Assembly (NCBI RefSeq): GCF_963678635.1
Contig: NC_087063.1
Coordinates: 69,587,617 to 69,651,616 of the forward strand
Source: Symsagittifera roscoffensis
Lineage: Eukaryota; Xenacoelomorpha; Acoela; Convolutidae
Length of the DNA: 64,000 nucleotides
Reading direction: 5' to 3'
The notes under the pieces were generated by a model. The model made no database searches. It was given only the letters and a program-made list of their open reading frames with translations, and had not been told where the DNA came from. The stretch's first letter is position 1. Every line of letters starts with the position of its first letter. Shown piece by piece: positions 58,986 to 64,000 of the stretch. A program made the translations under genes and the position numbers.

Positions 58986-60309
58986 GATTGAATCGCAGAG
59001 GTAGAGGTTCAGCTACACTTGGCCATCAAACGCAATTAAGCGGCAACAATGAGCACTTAAATCACCAAAAGGCAGGAAGTTTCGCAAAATAAAGCGCGCT
59101 AAGACTACGCTGTAAAATATCAAAATTGATACAGAAACCTTATTTAAAAAACTTCAATCTGATTGGTTGATTTTCCTAATGCAACAACGAAAAAAAGTTT
59201 AAGTCTGATTTTGTGTTATATGAAAAACAATTAGTTAAGGTACTTGTATAATTTTTTTTCTTATTTTCAATCTATTTTTGAGGCGTTTCATAATCAGGGT
59301 AGATCTCCTACAAGACTTATTGGATTGTTCTGATGTTCCGCTTCGTTTTTGATCTTCCACTCTGTATAAGTTTCGACCTATTTACAGAAAAATTGACTGA
59401 TTTGATACCACTATGCTCACAAGCTTGAGCTATGAATTGTCTGATGAATTGCTTTTGCATGCTTAACTTTACTTCTATAGGTCAATTAATCTAATCAATT
59501 TATTTTTTAATACGTACGATAGGAGGCTTTCATTACGTCATACTCATATCTTGTAATTCCGATATTTGGGGTTGAAACTTGGAGCGTAATTCGGAACATT
59601 TCTAAAACTAGTCTTTGTGTACGCATCATCGTTGTTTTATTGCATACGTTCACAAATTTCCTATCAAAAATTTAGGTTAGAAATCAATCGACGTTTCACC
59701 AATCATAACCAAGAATACCTTAAACTTTTCTATTTAAAAAATTTTTTGCAGTCAAAATATTTTAATTGTCAAATAAAGAAAATTTACAAAACAGGACAGA
59801 AGTTGTAATAAACAGTTATGCCGAATTTTTCAAATTGAGTAATCGTGTTCATCTTTTTAAAAAGGACAAACCGTATAGTTGAAAAAATTCAGCGGTTTAA
59901 TTACGTCAACATAATTGAAAATGAGAACAAGCAAATCTGGAATCTTTTGGTTTCTCGTGTTAACAATCAGCATTTCATGATCGTACGTCTAACAAAATAA
60001 CTTTTAGCCGCTTTAAAAACAAGCTTTATAGAATTTAGAAAATAAGAGCAAAACTTAGAGCACAATTTTAAACTTAAAATATTTTGGAAGATTAATGATC
60101 TAGATATCCTGATTCGCAGGTTACAAAACTGAGCAATTAGAAATTTAATTTACGCCACAACTCAAAGACAACTTTCAGCAAATTTTCAGCAAACCATTGG
60201 TTAGGCACAAGCTAATATCACAACTTTCTAAAATAGCTCCTACATGAAATAATTAGAAATGATCATTTAACAAATGAAACTTTGGTTGGTTTAGAGCTGA
60301 AAAAATGTG

Positions 60310-60338
60310 TTTATTACCCTACTATGCATTAGTTTATT
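60310..60338 (-). terminator. Candidate poly(A) signals of the myosin gene
   Basis: Minus-strand AATAAA at 60333-60338 and 60310-60315, 51-79 bp after the stop codon at 60389. Confidence 0.5.
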
Positions 60339-60388
60339 AACGTGCTTTCAGTTGGATATTTAGTATGCACATGTAATTTCGATATAAT

Positions 60389-63300
60389 TTACACTACAGT
60401 TGATTGACGCATTTGCATAGTTTCATTTTTGTCTGCCTTTATTTTCTCTGCAATTTTCTCCTCTCCTAGCTTTCTGTACCCGTCTACTAGCATCTGTGTA
60501 TCAGGAGCCCTTCCAGTCGTGTAGAACAAAAAGACATTAGGCTCATCGAGCTCTCTGTTGTTTTTCGGCGGCATGAACGCTTTAATCTGAATTGAGTTCT
60601 TGTTTATACTAATGTCTTCAATATCTACTATGTTTATGAACAGCGCTGGCTCGCTGTGGTTCGATTTGACGAAAAGATAGATTCCGTCCTCGCATACATT
60701 TAAAGTCAGTTCTTTTTCTAACTGACTTGTAAACATTTGAGCAACGTGAAACGATGTCGCTCCGAAGTGAACAAAAGTTTGTATCACACTTAGAATCGAG
60801 CACATTGTCGGATCTTTGAGTTTCGCCACGTTTTTCTCGATCTGCTGCACAAAAGCCGGATCATTCGTTTGTGAGAACTCGGCATCTGGAAGCGTCTTTC
60901 GGATAGTTTCGCAAATCAGCGCCATATCAATTGAGGATGACTGGTTTCCGTTGAAAAGTGACAAGTCCGATTTTAGGTCTGCGGCTCGTTTTTGATTATG
61001 GGTGTACTTTACAAGATAAGAAAGCAGAGCGAGTTTTTCGTGCGGGAGAAGTTTCATGGTTCCCATTTTGATTTCGTCCAGGGCCTGTTGGTATGTGAGA
61101 GCGACTTCCAAATTAGTCGTGATTTTTTCCCTAGCTCGCACGAAGTACATCTTCTTGAACAGCAGTTGGTATGTTATTCCACTTGCTCCAGTTGATTCTT
61201 GCACGGCTGAAAAAAAAATTCAAAAATAACCTTTCTGAGCTGAACTATCTGTTAAAACTATCATCTTTTGTGCGCGTAGTTTTTGTGATAAGATCTGTTC
61301 CGTGACTAAAACTTCACGATCAGAAAAAATGACAATGGATTTGATAAATTCGTCTGCTTTCCTAATTGACGAAAACTTGACGACAGCTAGATGCTCAGAG
61401 GCTTATAAGTTTTCAGAATCCCTGTCTACAAGAATAACAACATTTTGCATAATTACCCAATCTGTCGCAGATATTGTCATCTGGTGTGATTGGAACTTCA
61501 TTGACCAGACTGTTGCCATGCGAGAGCCTCTCAAATAGACTATACACACTCACAGATCCGGCTAGGTAAATCCTTTCAATGGTCGCCTGGATCACCTGCT
61601 GTGAAGTGGCCCATGAGTCAAACTGGACTTCTCTGAACTGCCCTCCAGGGAAGAAGATAGAAGTCTTCACTTGTTCGCATTTCGAGGTACTTTGTATCTC
61701 AATTTTAGACGGGACTCTTTTTCTTGTCGGAAAAGTTGCCACTTTCTGTAGACATCGTCTGCAAAACGATGCATATTGACTGACTTTCGAGACCCCAACA
61801 GAAGCCAAGCGCAGCGTAGACTCAACATAAGCCCGTACTTGTGGGTTGTCGGGCGCTCTGTAATTAGTCAGGGCCCCGAATATGTCCCAGACATTCAGAT
61901 CTTTAGAATCTAGAGGCTGATCTGTAACTTGCTTACACAACTGCATATAAGTTTCGTCAACCAGAGAATTATATTTGTCAAACTGGCGGAATATATCTTG
62001 TATAGTGCCGATAGGGTTTTTACGATCTGCATGTGAAACGGTCGGGGCTGAAGATTTTTCTGAAATGTGTTTCGAGAAAAAGAGAATTGTGTTGAATATT
62101 TTCAGAGCCAGTGCATTACAGTCTTCCTCTTCGTGTATAAGCAAGGGTTCGGTCATTGGTTTTTTCGTGAAGATCCAATAAGCTGTGCTGTTGGACGCAC
62201 TACTAAAACCATTTTGTTTGGCATGTTTATCACTTCCTTTACCTTTTTTGCTCAATGTGGCGTTTGCAATATTTTGTTGGTTTTCCAAACTCGCAGGATT
62301 GACTATTCGATCATCAGTTTGCTTTGTTAAAATGTTTCTAGCATTTGAGATATCCTGACGCATGCGTTTCATGCTTCGCTCTTCGTTTTGATTTTTCAGA
62401 CCTAGAAGATCTTTCTTCTTTTCAACCGTTGTTAGTCTAGGACAGTAGCACTTGATTACTTGCACAATATCTTCTTTGAAATCATGCGAAATGAGCTCAC
62501 ACAACATCTCGTCTGAATCAGTAGCACTGTCAACTAGCTTTATCAGAATCAAATCGTTGTCCCAGTCAAGAGAAATCGTTGACAATCTATCGAATGAATA
62601 TTGTAAGAACGTTTCAGTCGTCGTTTGATCAATTAGGTAAACACCGGTAGCATTTACAGCAACTTTAACTTTCCGATCATCATTGACGAAACCGCGGTAG
62701 TCAACATTATCATACAAAGCAGAACCGAATAACGGCAAAGTTTTCAGGCACTTCAAGATATAAGATCTTTGACCAGCTGCTTTAGATAGAGTATTGAATT
62801 TTTTATGCTGATTGATCAAAATTTGTTCACGTGACCTCTCGTCAGATACGTAATTCAAGATTCTCCTCGGTAGAAATTTCGCCGGTTGTTTGTAACGTGT
62901 GATTCGGTATGAGTCATCATAAGGTCCAAAGAACCCGGCGCATTGAAGACCCGCAAGGTACATCGCTTCTGTTTCCATGACCTTGAACTCATCTTTTTCA
63001 ACAACGGATCGAACACATTGAGCAAACAAAAGTGCAATCTCGTTGCTTGTTTCTGGGATACTTTCGATGTCTTTGAAGACTCGCTTCAAGAATATGAAGC
63101 GTTTGTCTGTCATTGCCAGCAATGATGGGCCGGCATTTCCTTGCTGCTTCTTGGCAACACTCTTCTTCGAAGACGATTCCTCTGCTTCTCTGAAAAGATT
63201 TCCTAAATTTCTATTGCAAAACGATGCGCGAGAGATGCCCGCTCAAATCAAGAAAATTTAAAACAAACATTTTGAATTTCCCCGAAATTAACAATCCTTG

Positions 63301-63857
63301 CAAAATCCAACTTGGAAATCCTAACTTTTACCAAAACTTAATCCTCACCAAACTATTAACCAATTAAGTTGTTAGCGGCAACAAGCAATCCAAAGTAAAT
63401 TATTGCCTGCATTTTACGACATTTTGCTATAGATTACCCTAGAAGGGCCCCTGTAAAACAATTTTTCTTGGCAAAACTTTCATTATTTCAAGTAATATTG
63501 TTATAGATGATAACGAAATTCTGCTTCAGTTCCCGTAGTACGCGAGTAAGCCTCGCAAAGGTGCCACAATCAATTTTCACTTCCGTGTTTTTTCTATCGG
63601 GACACTTACTCCTGTTCACTTTGAGGTAAGACTGTCAACTTACGTTTCCCACTCGTTAACATAGTCCGCTAGACAAGTCTGTGCTTTGACATAAATATCC
63701 CTGTGTTTTGGACTGGTGATGAAGAGGGCCCACCCTTGCGTGTTCTCCAGTTCATACACGGTGGCCATCTTCTTCAGCACATCCACTGTTGTGTCCCACG
63801 AGGATATGCCACTGCCAGTAAGTTCGCCCTCACTGGTCAGAAGAGTCAAGGGAATAC
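60389..63857 (-). CDS. Unconventional myosin tail: FERM-MyTH4-FERM, 3' end of gene
   Basis: Exons on the minus strand are 63857-63644, 63189-61457 and 61206-60389; donors GTAAGT and GTAATT, acceptors TTTCTAG and TTTTCAG, phases consistent. About 921 residues are in view. The first exon gives an F1 ubiquitin-like lobe. The second gives F2 (LNYVSDERSREQILINQHKK), F3 (VKVAVNATGVYLID), a basic polar linker of about 90 residues, the MyTH4 domain (from AYWIFTKKPMTEPLL) and F1 of a second FERM. The third gives F2/F3 of that FERM. The C-terminus STVV fits a class I PDZ ligand. This order occurs in class VII and XXII myosins, which carry cargo and shape filopodia or microvilli; the SH3 domain that class VII has between the repeats is not seen. 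Motor and neck exons lie right of the window. Confidence 0.8.
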
Positions 63858-64000
63858 CTAGAAAACAACAGCTCCATCTGTGTTTCCTGACACCACAGTA
63901 CCGAACAGTGACCGCCCACCCGCTTAAATAAACTGTCCGCTGAGTAAAAGTAGCAAAAAATTTGTTGACAAATTCAAGGTTTTTTCACTTCACTTAGGAG
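63858..64000 (-). other. Start of a further myosin intron
   Basis: Begins with the acceptor TTTCTAG read on the minus strand. No further exon is seen before the window edge. Confidence 0.5.

Larger units (their letters stand above)
56443..60308. other. Mostly featureless noncoding region
   Basis: It contains a doubtful first exon (56922-56951), a doubtful broken exon (57887-58094) and the right end of the MITE family of 15251-15708 at about 58885-58985. Otherwise AT-rich with no supported gene. Confidence 0.4.

Noticed and set aside
61579-62330. Plus-strand ORFs over the myosin exons
   Set aside because: They are antisense to well-supported FERM/MyTH4 coding exons with matching splice phases.

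Overview
The window looks like invertebrate animal nuclear DNA. Host genes are split by canonical GT-AG introns, noncoding DNA is AT-rich, and short inverted-repeat transposons with 8-9 bp target duplications are common. About 38% of the window is one tandem-repeat array. I cannot name the species. The three host genes I can support are the end of an L-pipecolate/sarcosine oxidase gene (PIPOX-like, +), an unrecognised nuclear coiled-coil protein (+), and the tail of a MyTH4-FERM unconventional myosin (-, running off the right edge).

Layout. 1-11160: an LTR retroelement on the + strand, entered inside gag. It has protease-RT-RNase H, a start-less linker ORF, an env-like glycoprotein, an unknown fourth ORF and part of a 3' LTR. 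No integrase is visible; where it should follow RNase H there is an exact 135-bp second copy of part of the protease coding region. 11772-12585: last two PIPOX exons, so the retroelement lies 5' of them on the same strand, probably within the gene. 12586-21356: noncoding, rich in MITEs and older repeats. 21357-24954: six-exon unknown gene with a hAT-like MITE in its third intron. 25820-50332: satellite array made of 18-bp blocks arranged in several generations of higher-order repeat, the youngest being a 1,091-bp unit in about 6.8 almost identical copies. 50333-56442: a patchwork of retroelement fragments, satellite pieces, an LTR fragment on the opposite strand, and a 630-bp inverted repeat. 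56443-60388: mostly featureless, with one doubtful gene start and one doubtful broken exon. 60389-63857: myosin tail.

The most unusual feature is the link between the satellite and the retroelement. The same junction (satellite, then a short motif, then a unique flank, then retroelement leader) occurs twice in direct orientation; the satellite and flank part recurs once inverted. The satellite's left edge begins with the same short motif that ends its right edge. This suggests that the satellite edge is part of a mobile or recombining unit. The open reading frames across the satellite are almost certainly not genes: the 18-bp block is a multiple of three without stop codons, but the larger repeat units are not multiples of three.

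All family assignments come from reading motifs by eye; no database search was run.
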